Positions 1 through 10,866 of a stretch of DNA of 64,000 nucleotides are shown here, in pieces; positions within the stretch are counted from its first letter, which is position 1, and each line of letters begins with the position of its first letter. A program made the position numbers and the translations under genes. The stretch spans positions 10,594,501 through 10,658,500 of the forward strand of contig NC_012870.2 of assembly GCF_000003195.3 (NCBI RefSeq). Reading direction: 5' to 3'. The stretch comes from Sorghum bicolor (Eukaryota; Streptophyta; Magnoliopsida; Poales; Poaceae). The notes under the pieces were generated by a model that searched no databases, was not told the origin of the DNA, and worked only from the letters and a program-made list of their open reading frames with translations.

Positions 1-3000
1 TTTGAATGTTTCATAGCCCCTTTCACCTGGGAACAGTACATTCAGGAAAGCTTCCCTAGATCCATTGCTTTCACAAATTTCAGAGAGTATTTTTTCACAT
101 GAGTCAGGTCCATCCAAGAAATTATCAATAGGGTTGTTGACAAATAAGTCACAGGGTGGCTGCGGAAAGTGTTTACGTATAGCCCGCAGCACTCTCCGTA
201 ATTTAACCAAGCCAGTTTTCTAAAACACAAATGAAGAATGGACAAGGCATTAGACACTACTGAAAGTAGGAAACACAAAGGTAGTTATCAGAAATTACTC
301 ACAGATAGAGCTTTCGCATATGGCAGGACATATTGAAACACATCAGCACACTGTTCTTTGGTTTGATAATCACCGCGGCTTGTATTTTTATGTACTGCAA
401 GATCATCTTCACTGCAAGAATCCGGGTTGATCTTCAAACCATACAGGCAGAAAAAAGCCTGGTCCAAGGCACTATCAAGACATGACTGTATCTCATCCAA
501 TTCTGCATGAACAGGAAATTTATCAGAGAGTAGATACAAATTAAATGCTATAGAGTTCATTGCTCTACTTTCACTGCAAAACCAAGAATTAACAATATGA
601 TAATTCATACGAGATATAGCAAGACAGTATTATCTCAAGTTATACATTATTTTCACCACAAGATAAATACAAAACCGCTGTATATTATTAAAATGGTCTG
701 TGCAAATCCAGTTTTACCCGATTCTTCCTCATCATCAGAGTTCTGCTTACTGTCACTAACTGATGGTTCATCGGCCATACTATCTTCTTCTCTGCCGTCT
801 TTTGGAACTACATCTTCTTCCATCCCATTCGAATCTAAACAAGACAGAAAAAAAAAACCCAACAAATGCTATTAATTGGCAAGGAAACCTAAAACATGTC
901 TATCATGACACATTTTGGTAAGAAAAAATTCTCAAACAAGAGTTTGGTAAGAAAAACATACTAAGTTGAGATTTTAGTTTCACATCTAGAGCCATGAGAT
1001 GTTTGATTGCGAACTTGAGGAATGTCCCTTCCTCCCCTTCACCGTCCCTTCCAGCACAACAGAGCCCATACTCAGCAAGCAAATCATGGACTGCGACGAT
1101 TAAGTCAACCTGCATTGGTGAATGGATGATTGAATGTTCAATAGGAAAAGCAATACTCCTTCCATTTCTTTATATGAAATTTTAAGATTCAAACCATGTA
1201 ATCTTCAACCCGTAATTAGCCTCATGATACAAAATTTGTTGTACGAGAGTGATATCACTGGATTATTATTTGAGAGTGCTATCTTAAGGTTATGGTTTTG
1301 TTGCAACAAATATTGCAGTACAAAGTCTAATTTTGCGACTGTTTTACTAAGGTCGGGACGTTATTTACATGTATATTAGGTAATTAATTTTTGTGCTTTG
1401 CTGCAACCTTCTCTTATCTCCTAGGTGAGGTAAAGGTTGCTTTGTATGGGATTGTTTTCCCTTTTTTCTCTATAATATAAAGATGCATAGCTCTCCTGCT
1501 CCTGCATGTTTGAGAAAAAAAGGAAAAAAAAAAAGAGCTCTGTAACTTTGCCCAATATGAAGGTGGCATGGAACATACCTGAGTTTTGATGGATATTGTA
1601 GGATCAAGGTGCTGGAGCTTGCAAAATGCAATTGCTGCATCTATGAGACAGGAACTTTCCAACTGGTCAACCTGATAGGAGGTTCCAGAGCATGAGAGTT
1701 TTCTCGATAGGATTATCTTGACAGCAGCACACATGATTGTCAGGAGCAATGATTGAATATCACCAACGATAGAAACTAGTGAGCTCCAGCCATCTTGCCC
1801 ATCCTGAAGATGTGTAATTGTGTAAATCAATCTATGACTCTGATAACAGTGTTAGAGAAACTGATACAGTGAAGAAAACTGATACAGGTGGCACAGCAAT
1901 ATATGGAATTTCAGGTAATGCCTTTAATTAGAACATGGCAATGTCATGGAGCAATTCTCACAAGATGAAAGTACAAGCAGAGACATGGAGAATAGATATT
2001 ACTCAAAGAACATAAAAAAAGATTTCCTGGATACTGGTTGTGTTGGTTCGATCTTTTCTACAAGACAATGCAGTTTAACCAATTACATGGAATAAGCAAG
2101 TGTATAGATCTTTCTGTTTTTACCCCATCAGCAATCTACTCCATCCAGTAAAAAAACGTAAGACAGTTTCCTTTTGCTTAATTTGCACGGTCTCCAAGAT
2201 ACAGGTTTGTGGAGGATGCTTTTGTGGGGAAGGCATATACAATTATACACACAAGGAGGAGCAGGTGCACATGGCACCAGACATGACAGCAGAAGCCACA
2301 GCCTGATCCAATCCAAGTTATCCATTGCCTTACTTAGTTTGTTAGTCATTTGGTTTGCTCTTGATTCTGTATACAGTTTGTTCAGCGCATTATAAAGAGC
2401 ACGGAGTTTTCAATGAAGGCAAGGAAAGAATTATCGTAAGCCACTTAATCGGCAGTTCAGAGCCTCCTCGAGAAGGCGAATTCGCCTCACCTCTTTGTTA
2501 TCGTTCAGTTAGCTAGCCAATCCATATCACAGGTCCGTTCGACTACTAGTATTTACCATAATATGTTTACAAATACTAAAGATTATAAAGTAATAACAGA
2601 TTCTAAAAGAACTCTTTTTTACCAAGGCCAATCTAGATGTTCATAAATATATGAGTGGTCAAAGATACAAAAGTTGCTAAATGTGCCAAAGTTTTAAAGT
2701 CTGACTTTGTCACATCCACAGAAAATACTAATCAACCACAAAAAAGAAGTTTCAATCTCATTCTATACTCATATATAATATATTTTTGCATGGGGCACAC
2801 TGACACTGATATACTTATGAAGTTACGAATTAACACAATAGTGATACTTGATACCTATTGTGCCAAGAATAAAAAGAGTTGAGTTAAGAGGGCGATGAAG
2901 GAGGATCTGAGAAAAAAAGGAATATCCAACTCACAGAATTATCACATTGATCAATTATGTCTTTTGCTTTACTGGCATTTCGAGACACATCTTTGACTGC

Positions 3001-6000
3001 TTCCACAACATTTTCTAGCCGGTTCCTGTTCATTGCTTCCACAAAGTCCACGTCGCTTGAACCTTTCGCTTTCAGGGGTGTACCCGATCCAACCATGCCA
3101 GCTGCCACAGTTAGAACTTGAATTTTTCTTCGATGGGAGTCAAGATATACCTTGATGTTCATTGGTTTTGCTTTTTCACATGCAGATATTAAGACATCCA
3201 AGGCAGACAACTCAAGTGAAATAACATTCTCGCTTTCTCTTTGTGGACCATATGCATATCCAACATAGGCATCTTTGGTGGAAAGCAAAAGTGGAGGTAG
3301 CAATTGCATGAACTCTGTATGAGTTATTTTGTTGATATTCTCGTCATTATTCCAAAGGAGTGATTCAAGCCTGATCAAGTTAATTTCACGAAGAATCCTA
3401 TCAGTTGTCAGTGATTTTATAAGCTTGGTGTGAGGTAGAAGAATGACCTCTCCATAGCTTTTGGTTTTGTTGCTATTTTTTAGTATTGACAGGGCAATAT
3501 TGAACTCCTTATAAGCTTTCTCTTTGCAGTCTGATGAAAGGGACAGACAACCACTCAGCCAGAAGAAGCGAATCCAGAATGCACAATTCATGTTTGAAGA
3601 AGAATCATGTTTGGACTTTTGATCACTAAGCATATCAACGTGACCAGATTTGTCAGAATTTTCATGACTTCTCCCATTTACATCACTTGAAGATTCACCT
3701 GCCCTACTACTTCCCATATCCAAGTTGGCAGAATGCATTTCTCCAACAGATGTGTTGAATGGCAGTTCCAGAGCTACTGATTCAATGATCTTACAAAGAT
3801 GGTAAGATGACTCAGACAGCTCAGAAGATGTTGATGGGCTTCCAGAACACAAAGCCCGATCATAGTACAGTTCAGCTAGAAATAAATTGCACAGTGCAGA
3901 TTTGTCTTCAGCCCAGCCTCTAGTAAGTTTGTCCAGTTCAATGAACTTGACAAAATAATCTTGGAATGGCACTTTGAGATAAGACATCTCCTCAAGTAAC
4001 ATACAACCAATGTGTTGAGGGCCAAAATTTTTGGATATCTTGCATAGAAATTGCTTAAAATCATTTGCCTCCTCATCGGATGTATAGTTGAGAGTGTCAG
4101 GATTTGAAGCATCAGCATTTCCAGAAAAATCAACCTTTTCTACAGGACTTGGTCCTTTTAGAATAAATGATTCAAGAAACTGGGTCATAGCATGTGATAT
4201 ATCTTTACCATCAGATCCATTTTCATCTTTTCCAGATTTGCGACTTCGCAGTCTCTCAAGGCGCGTGCTCCGTCTTTCATGAGGATGTTCCCTATCAGAA
4301 TTAGCATCTTTCTCTTTAAGTGGAGTTTTGCAATCATGAAATGGCAGAATCTGACCATCATGGTGTGAATCATTTCCATTTCCACCAGCAGATTCCACAT
4401 TTTTTATTGTATCTGTAGATATGACAACATCAATCATGTTATAAGCAAGCCCCTTGTCACTACTCTCGCTGACTGAACACCTATCAACAGTATTTGTGCA
4501 ATTATATTCACCAGCCTTCTCGTTGTTTGCACTTATGAAGCTTAGGATACCATCTAAAAGGGCCAACCATTTTGCTTCATTCAATTGCAATGTAGCACTC
4601 TGTTTACTCTTCTTTGTCCCTATTTCTTGACAGATTTCATCATCTACAGATTTTCTTTTATTGGAAAAGATGAGTTTTGCATGCTTGGGTTCAAGTATGT
4701 CAATACCCCGAGGTGCAAAAGGTACCGGTTCAGCACATTCAATGGTCTTCTTCACATGTAAAGCACGATGATGTGATGGCCAACTCTTAAGTATTAAATT
4801 TGCTACAGAAAGGCATGCGACTTCATCACTTATTGCTATAAGCACCTCCAACAATTTCTCCATGCAGTTCCCTATAGAAGGCATAAATAATAATTGCATA
4901 AGAAACCAAAATAGGTATCTCGAGTGCGATAGATGAACTGAATTTCAACTATAAATCTATAATAATGAGTAAAAAAGAGTATCATACAGTTGTTTGGGCT
5001 GCATACAAGCCCTTGCTCAAATGCCCATCTTGATACGCTCAGCAAACCCATTGAACAAGAAAGCGTTCCCAGATGATTCCAGACAACTGAATCATTTGAA
5101 TCAAGCTCTACAGCTTGTAGGTAACAATGAAGAGCATTATCATAGAACTCCAGACCTTGTTGAAGGAAAACAGATGCAAGGTTTTTCAATGTCAAAAACC
5201 TGTGCAGTTGAAAAAAGTGTGTCAGCATTTTATCAGTAGAAGTTAATGTTACTTATGCTATATATCTTACTCAATAGCTGACACCAGCCAAGTGAGTAAT
5301 TATACGTATTTGGACAATAGAATTAAAGCATATTATTACAGGCACAGTAAGCTTATGATGATGTTATCACATATATAGAACCATAGGTCAATAACTACAA
5401 GGAAAAGGGATATCTTTTCAAACAAAAAAGAGGAAAAATACCCTAAAAATACCATACCAAAATCATCATAAATTCATGAGGAAATAGGCACAAAATGAGC
5501 AGTTTCTTTCTTGTATAATACTACAACATTACCATATTTTGCATTTGTACTAGTGCAGTTTGTGCACCTAGGACATAGATATTCAAATTATGATCACTTA
5601 CAGGGCAAAATTGATCTTCTGAAGTCACTTATAGCAAGAAGGCTAGAATATCCCGTACCATAAAATTTAGAGGCACCAGAGTTTTATGCAATTAAATTGT
5701 TTCATGGATGGTCTTCCATTTTGTATGTTACTTCAGTACTATGCCCAGCATTTAAGCCAACAACCAACTAGATACATCTTTACCATGAATAAAAAAGGTA
5801 TGAGAGAAGAACACCTTAGCTGCAGCAAATGCTGATCACTGCCAATGTTATCAACCTGTAGAGTAAACTAATCGCTGTTATGGATTTGATAATAAAACGA
5901 CATATAAAAAAAAGGTGACATTGCCTGAACGTTTGATATTAGTGGGTCCTTCAAAACATCCTCGAGAAGTTCACGAGCTTTTGCATAGTCTTTTTGTTGC

Positions 6001-8522
6001 AACTTGAGGAGTCCCTCATGGTACTTCTGAGAGAGCGCAAATTCCTGACACATCAAAAGGAAATCTCAGTAACACAATAACATTGAGACAAGTATTTATA
6101 GTGTTTGACACTGAATTCACTCTTGCCACAAGAGAAGAAATATCAGAATATACAAGTCAGATGCTACTTGCTATTCAGCATTTTCTTGTATCAACCTATA
6201 CTTATCAAGAAATAACCATTAATAACTTGCACCCACAGATCAATACATCATCCAACAAATTCATGAAAAAAGAACTGATATGTCAAAAAATTCACTCAAC
6301 AAAAACAATACATACATGATTCTCTTCTCATGTGATAGGTACTCCCAATAATTGATATAGACAAAAGCTACAGAAAGGTGCTCAGCATTATTGCTGCTGT
6401 GGTTAGGTGCTGCTATGGGTATACCCCTACCCAACCCAGCCCACATTCAAAGAAAATTGAAGTGCTCCATTCTTCGAAAGCACTAACAGAATCAAGGGCA
6501 GAGTGCATATCATGTTTTGGAAATCAAAGACCACAAGTTCAGATTCCAATCCCCAGAAAGCACCAGAAAAAGTAAAATTTTGTTAATCAGACAACTGCTC
6601 ACCTAATTAAACTATGATTTCCTATTTTCCACCAATAATCCCCCCTAAAATATCAATAGTCACATGAGATCAATTGATATTAAGATTTATGAACATAGAA
6701 ATTAGGAGTACATTTGTTCATAAGAGATCTGATGTTCCCAACAAGAGTTTTTTGTTCACTACAAGCACAATTTTAGTCAGATCTGAGCACATTTGTTCCC
6801 AAGAGATCTGAGTTTCCCAACAGAACTGTTTTGTCCACTGCAAGCACAATTTTAGTCAGATCGGAAATTCGGAATACATTTGTTCCGAAGAGATCTGAGA
6901 TTCCCAACAAGAACTGTTTTGTGCACTGTGAACACAATTTTAGTCAGATCGGAATACATGTTCCTAAGATATCTGAGGTTCCCAATCAGAACTGTTTTGT
7001 TCAATGCAAGCACATGATATATCCTTCAGATAACCCTCTCATCTGTGATAGTCTGTGCGACACTCAAGAGTTTCACAAAACAGTCTTTCCACCCATGTAT
7101 CTCCTTCCACATTGATAAAAGTAGCACTTGGTATAAACGTCTAAATCACAAGGCTCCTGCATTCATAGTTGGCTCATTCAAAATCTATATATATTAAAAT
7201 ACCAATTTTAAGGATACACAGCAGGGCAGGGATATAAGCAGGGGGGTCCAGTGTGGGTACTCAAGCCCCCCCTGCCCCACTGGACTCCATGGAATGAAGA
7301 GAGAGGGTAGTGAAAAGACTAAGGGAAGAAGAGGGAGAGAAAAAAGAAGAGGGGGCTGGAGGAAGAAGAAGAGAGATGAGCATCCCCCCACCCCCTTTAA
7401 CTTAGGCCTTGTTTAGTTTCACCCAAAATCCAAAAACTTTTCAAGATTCCTCGTCACATCGAATCTTGCGGCATATGCATGGAGCATTAAATATAGATAA
7501 AAAAATAACTAATTGCACAGTTTACCTGTAATTTGCGAGACGAATCGTTTGAGCTTAGTTAGTCTGTGATTGGATAATAATTGCCAAATAAAAACGAAAA
7601 GGGCTACAGTACTAAAAAACTTTTCATGTAACGAATAAACAATAGAAATCATCATAAAGAATAGCACTTAAATCTTAAGAGCATCTCCAAGAGATTGGCC
7701 AAAAAGACTAGTCAAATTTACTGATTTAGCTACTCTCTAAAATAGATTTGACAAAAAGATATTAGAGTACTCCAACAGACTCTATAAAAGAATGGCTAGT
7801 GAGATAGACTATCCAAAAGTAGAGAGCGAATAAGGTGGAATGGAGAGCTGCTAAATATGAAGAGTCATTTACAGAGTTTGTTGGAGACGTTTTTCCTTCA
7901 ACAATAGCCAAATTTACCTTTAGAAAATGATTTGGCTAATCTCTTGGAGATGCTCTAAAGACCTAACTACCTCTCCGTCCACCAATGTGACTACGTCTAC
8001 CAGCCGGTAGAGTGGCAAACAATGCACATGGAACTGCCATGCCAGCTTAAATGTGGATCTTAGTGCTGAGATTTTCTGGATTTTACTCTATCCAGCAGTA
8101 CACCAAATAACAGGACAATTGTACTGCACAGCTCATGATCTCTAAACGGTGGCTTGACAGGGAAATTACGAAACAGTTTCGTTAGATGAAACATGATTGA
8201 CCCAACACATTTGCTCTCCACAAATCAGAAGCCCTAACTCATCCCCACCCAGAAGCTGAAGAAGCAAACCACTAAAATTTTCGGGCGATGACAGGTTCGG
8301 AGCGACAAGAGACCAGGGAGGAGGAGGATACCTACCTGAGCTTCCTTGGTGGGCGCGAGCGGCTCCCATTGGCCGCCGGAGTCGCTCTCGTTGATGGCCG
8401 CGATGGAGAACTGCGAGCGAGCGAGCGCGCGAGAGAGAAAGGGGTAAGACGAAAAGCAGCGACAAATTCCAACAGGGAGCAGGAGGTGTGCGGGAACGGA
8501 GTGTGAAAGTGTGGCTCACCAT
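1..8522 (-). CDS. CABIN1: CABIN1-like TPR protein (HIRA histone chaperone complex), 3' end outside window
   Basis: Recognised as the plant homologue of calcineurin-binding protein cabin-1, the TPR scaffold of the HIRA complex that deposits histone H3.3 in the nucleus. Exons, in transcript order: 8520-8522 (ATG only), 8336-8410, 5925-6044, 5815-5855, 4988-5199, 2935-4871, 1579-1803, 962-1109, 718-834, 303-about 562, and 219 to beyond position 1. Phases close except at the acceptor near 562-573: the obvious CAG there is out of phase, and an AGAG acceptor at 562 restores phase. Diagnostic stretches are [40 protein letters not shown] (TPR), [15 protein letters not shown] and [13 protein letters not shown]. 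The large exon (2935-4871) encodes a hydrophilic Ser/Asp-rich linker with a basic patch (NKRKSV, KKSK) that could be a nuclear signal. The intron after 5925 starts with GC. Intron 2 (6045-8335) holds MITEs and tandem repeats. Family assignment is from memory and strong; function is inferred from homologues. Confidence 0.9.
6709..7015. repeat. Four-copy tandem repeat, about 77-87 bp period
   Basis: Four imperfect copies begin near 6709, 6788, 6875 and 6953. Each contains a variant of ACATTTGTTCCCAAGAGATC, then CCCAACAGAACTGTTTTGT, then CAAGCACAATTTTAGTCAGA. The last copy is shorter. The array lies inside intron 2 of the CABIN1-like gene and has no coding signal. Copy divergence suggests it is old. 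Confidence 0.8.
7405..7645. mobile_element. Tourist-like (PIF/Harbinger) MITE, right end decayed
   Basis: The left terminus GGCCTTGTTTAGTTTC is preceded by TTA (7402-7404). The inner sequence matches the family repeated through this window: CGTCACATCGAATCTTG, CATGGAGCATTAAATATAGA, GCGAGACGAATC, TTAGTTAGTC. The right terminal repeat is eroded. It sits in intron 2 of the CABIN1-like gene. Confidence 0.8.
7679..7955. mobile_element. MITE with GAGCATCTCCAA terminal repeats
   Basis: The termini GAGCATCTCCAAGAGATTGG and its inverse CTAATCTCTTGGAGATGCTC form inverted repeats. Both ends are flanked by TAA (7676-7678 and 7956-7958), a 3-bp target duplication typical of PIF/Harbinger elements. The interior is AT-rich and non-coding. 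A longer relative with the same termini lies at 29554-30382. Confidence 0.75.
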
Positions 8523-8875
8523 GGTCGGCGGCGCAGCGGACAGAGCCGCGGGAGGATCGCCGGCGACGAGGGCTCCAGCGGCGGGGAGTGCTCGCCGCCG
8601 AGAAGGTGTTTCTCCCGAATAATTACGGAGTCACCACAATTGCTGGGGGGTTTTGTGTTCGTTTTGTTGTTGTGTGGAGTCTAGTCCGGTTGTCGGGTCG
8701 CATGCTCCAACCCGCGGCCAAATTGGGCCCGATTTAGAAGCACCTGCCGGGCCCTAACCCGGTAAGAGACGACTGGATAAGGCTTTGGGCGTCCCAACAG
8801 TTCCAAATAGCTAGTTTAAAAAGAATTTTATTGGCTATCACATAAAGGGATTAAATAGTTAGCGATTCCCAAATA

Positions 8876-9109
8876 CTCCCTCTGTTCCAAAAAAATGTCG
8901 TTTTGGATTTTCATGCTACAACTTTGACTCAATTTATAGAAAATATGTGCAATATTTATATCTCTAAATAAATTTGTTAAAAAACTAGACTTAAAGATCT
9001 TTCTAATGATACTAATTATGTACTATAAATATTAATATTTTTTACTATATATTTAGTTAAAGTTATTTTTCGAGAAGCGCAAACGACATTTATTTTGGGA
9101 CGGAGAGAG
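8876..9109. mobile_element. Stowaway-like MITE
   Basis: Begins CTCCCTCTGTTCCAAAAAAA and ends TTTTGGGACGGAGAGAG, with TA on both sides (8874-8875, 9110-9111). Terminal repeats and TA target duplication fit Stowaway (Tc1/mariner). It lies just upstream of the CABIN1-like gene. Confidence 0.8.
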
Positions 9110-9501
9110 TAACTAGTAGTTTAGGATACTCTTTCATAACCCACATAATTCTCCACTATAGTGTTTTTGTTTATTATTTTTAAGACTCATCTAGTTAGCT
9201 ATTTGTAATTTACCATTGAGGACACGCTTAGAGCGTGTTTGTCGCGGCCGCACGAACGCGACCGCCTGCTGCCGCGGCTGTTGTGTGTGTCCTGCCACAG
9301 TTACTTGCATGAGGCGCTCATTGTTGCCCGCCACCCAGAGCAGACTAGCAGAGACGTCGTTGTTCAAACTCGATTCCTCAATGTCGCGGCTCAGCCTAGA
9401 TAATGTGAAAAGCAATTTCCCCTCCCTCTAGCCGCCAAAACAACCTTGTGTGTCCCGTTTTTAATAATGCCCCTAAGGCCCTAATTAGATAAGGCCACAC
9501 T

Positions 9502-9834
9502 AAGTGTACAACCGGTTCAATGGAGGTTTAATTGCACAAACAATCTCTTAAGTGAATCGAAGTAGTTTAGACTTTGATTTGATCTGTTAGCAGTCCCACA
9601 CCAATCAGGTCTAATCTTGATAACTCTTTGTTATATATAAACCTTACATCTACATCTTTGAGAATAATTTTTTTCAACCTCGCGAAAGCAATAGATATTT
9701 TATATATAACAAAGATCTATTAAGATCAAACCAAATCGTCGGACTGCTAAAGGATCAAATCAGAGTCTAAACTAATCTAGTTCACTTAAAAGATTGTTTG
9801 TGCAATTGACCCCCCGTTGGATCGGCTGTGCACT
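9502..9834. repeat. Long inverted repeat (foldback element)
   Basis: The left arm from about 9502 (AAGTGTACAACCGGTTCAAT, then GCACAAACAATCTCTTAAGT, TTTAGACTTTGATTTGATC) is mirrored by the right arm ending about 9834 (GATCAAATCAGAGTCTAAAC, ACTTAAAAGATTGTTTGTGC, ATCGGCTGTGCACTT). Arms are about 140 bp around a TATATA-rich centre. There is no protein signal. It is probably a non-autonomous DNA transposon, but I could not define a target duplication. Confidence 0.7.
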
Positions 9835-10098
9835 TCAGGGTGGGGAAAGTATGAAGTCAAAGCGAACATTCGAATAACGCAGATTCATGTAGTATATACG
9901 TTTGCGTATTCCCTATTTTTTTTGTTTGGCCGTGTCAACAACTTCCTCTTTTTCAAATTTCAATCATAAATTTGACGATGCTTTGAACGTTGCAAAACAT
10001 ATCACCATACAACTCAACTCAACTATATTTTTTTAAAAAAAATTCTTATCTTACGTTTTAAAAATATATCACCATTGGAAGTCTCCACTTTCTTTGAT

Positions 10099-10320
10099 GC
10101 CTTGTTTAGTTCCGAAAATATTTCGAATTTCAGTACTGTAGTATTTTCGTTTTTATTTGACAAACATTATCCAATCATAGACTAACTAGGTTTAAAAGAT
10201 TCATCTCGTAATTTACAGACAAACTGTGTAATTAGTTTTTGTTTTCGTCTATATATAATGTTTTATGCATGTACCATTCGATGTAATAGAAAATCTTGAA
10301 CCAATTTTGGTTTTTCGGGT
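10099..10320. mobile_element. Tourist-like MITE, degraded
   Basis: Starts GCCTTGTTTAGTTCCGAAAA and runs through TACTGTAGTATTTTCGTTTT, CCAATCATAGACTAACTAGG and AACTGTGTAATTAGTTTTTG, the reverse orientation of the family core. The far terminus is lost near 10320. Confidence 0.7.
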
Positions 10321-10392
10321 GAAGCGTCAGTTCTGCGAGAAAGACGACCCGGTAGTCTGATCTGGCGGTATCGGGATTGTTCGAAGCATGTA

Positions 10393-10600
10393 CTCCCTCC
10401 GTCCCTGAAAGCTGCAATTTCTAGAGTTGTCTTAAGTCAATTTTTTAAAACTTTGACCAAATTTATAGAAAAAAACACTAAGATTTATAGTACCAAATTA
10501 ATACCATTAGATTTATCATTGAATATATTTTCATAAGATACTCATTTTATGTTATACATATTGGTGCTCTTTTCTATAAAGTTGGTCAAAGTTAAACAAG
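10393..10600. mobile_element. Stowaway-like MITE fragment
   Basis: TA followed by CTCCCTCCGTCCCTGAAAGC at the left end, then an AT-rich body with TTTGACCAAATTTATAG. The right end (GTTGGTCAAAGTTAAACAAG) breaks off before a terminal repeat. It lies in the distal promoter of the CHCH gene. Confidence 0.65.
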
Positions 10601-10731
10601 TTTGACTGGCACGGATTCACGGACCCATATTCTGTGTCCCACGTGAATCGCGCGAGCCCACACGTCAGATCTTCTTGTCTCGCAAGACAGCCCCCAGCGC
10701 GTCGAGTCGAGACCTCGAGTGCCCTCTCCGC

Positions 10732-10739
10732 CTATAAAA
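10732..10739 (+). promoter_or_regulatory. TATA box of the CHCH gene
   Basis: CTATAAAA in a GC-rich context about 130 bp before the ATG at 10867. The expected transcription start is about 30 bp downstream, in the pyrimidine-rich stretch near 10765. Confidence 0.65.
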
Positions 10740-10841
10740 CCGAACCCTAGCCCGGTGTCCGTGTTCAATCTCCTTGCCCGTTCGTGTCTGTCTCTGTTCA
10801 TTCGTTCCCCACCTCGCCCTCGAGCCGTCTCGCTAGGGTTT

Positions 10842-10866
10842 CGCCGCCGCCGCCGCCGCCGCCGCC
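10842..10866 (+). repeat. (CGC)n trinucleotide repeat in 5' leader
   Basis: Eight uninterrupted CGC/GCC units lie immediately before the ATG at 10867. Such GCC tracts are common in grass 5' leaders. Confidence 0.85.

Noticed and set aside
6480..6560. tRNA-like GTTCAGATTCCAATCCCC motif
   Set aside because: It resembles a T-loop by eye, but I could not pair an acceptor stem, D arm and anticodon arm.
6709..7015. CRISPR-like tandem array
   Set aside because: This is nuclear plant DNA, the units have no unique spacers, and the copies are degenerate.
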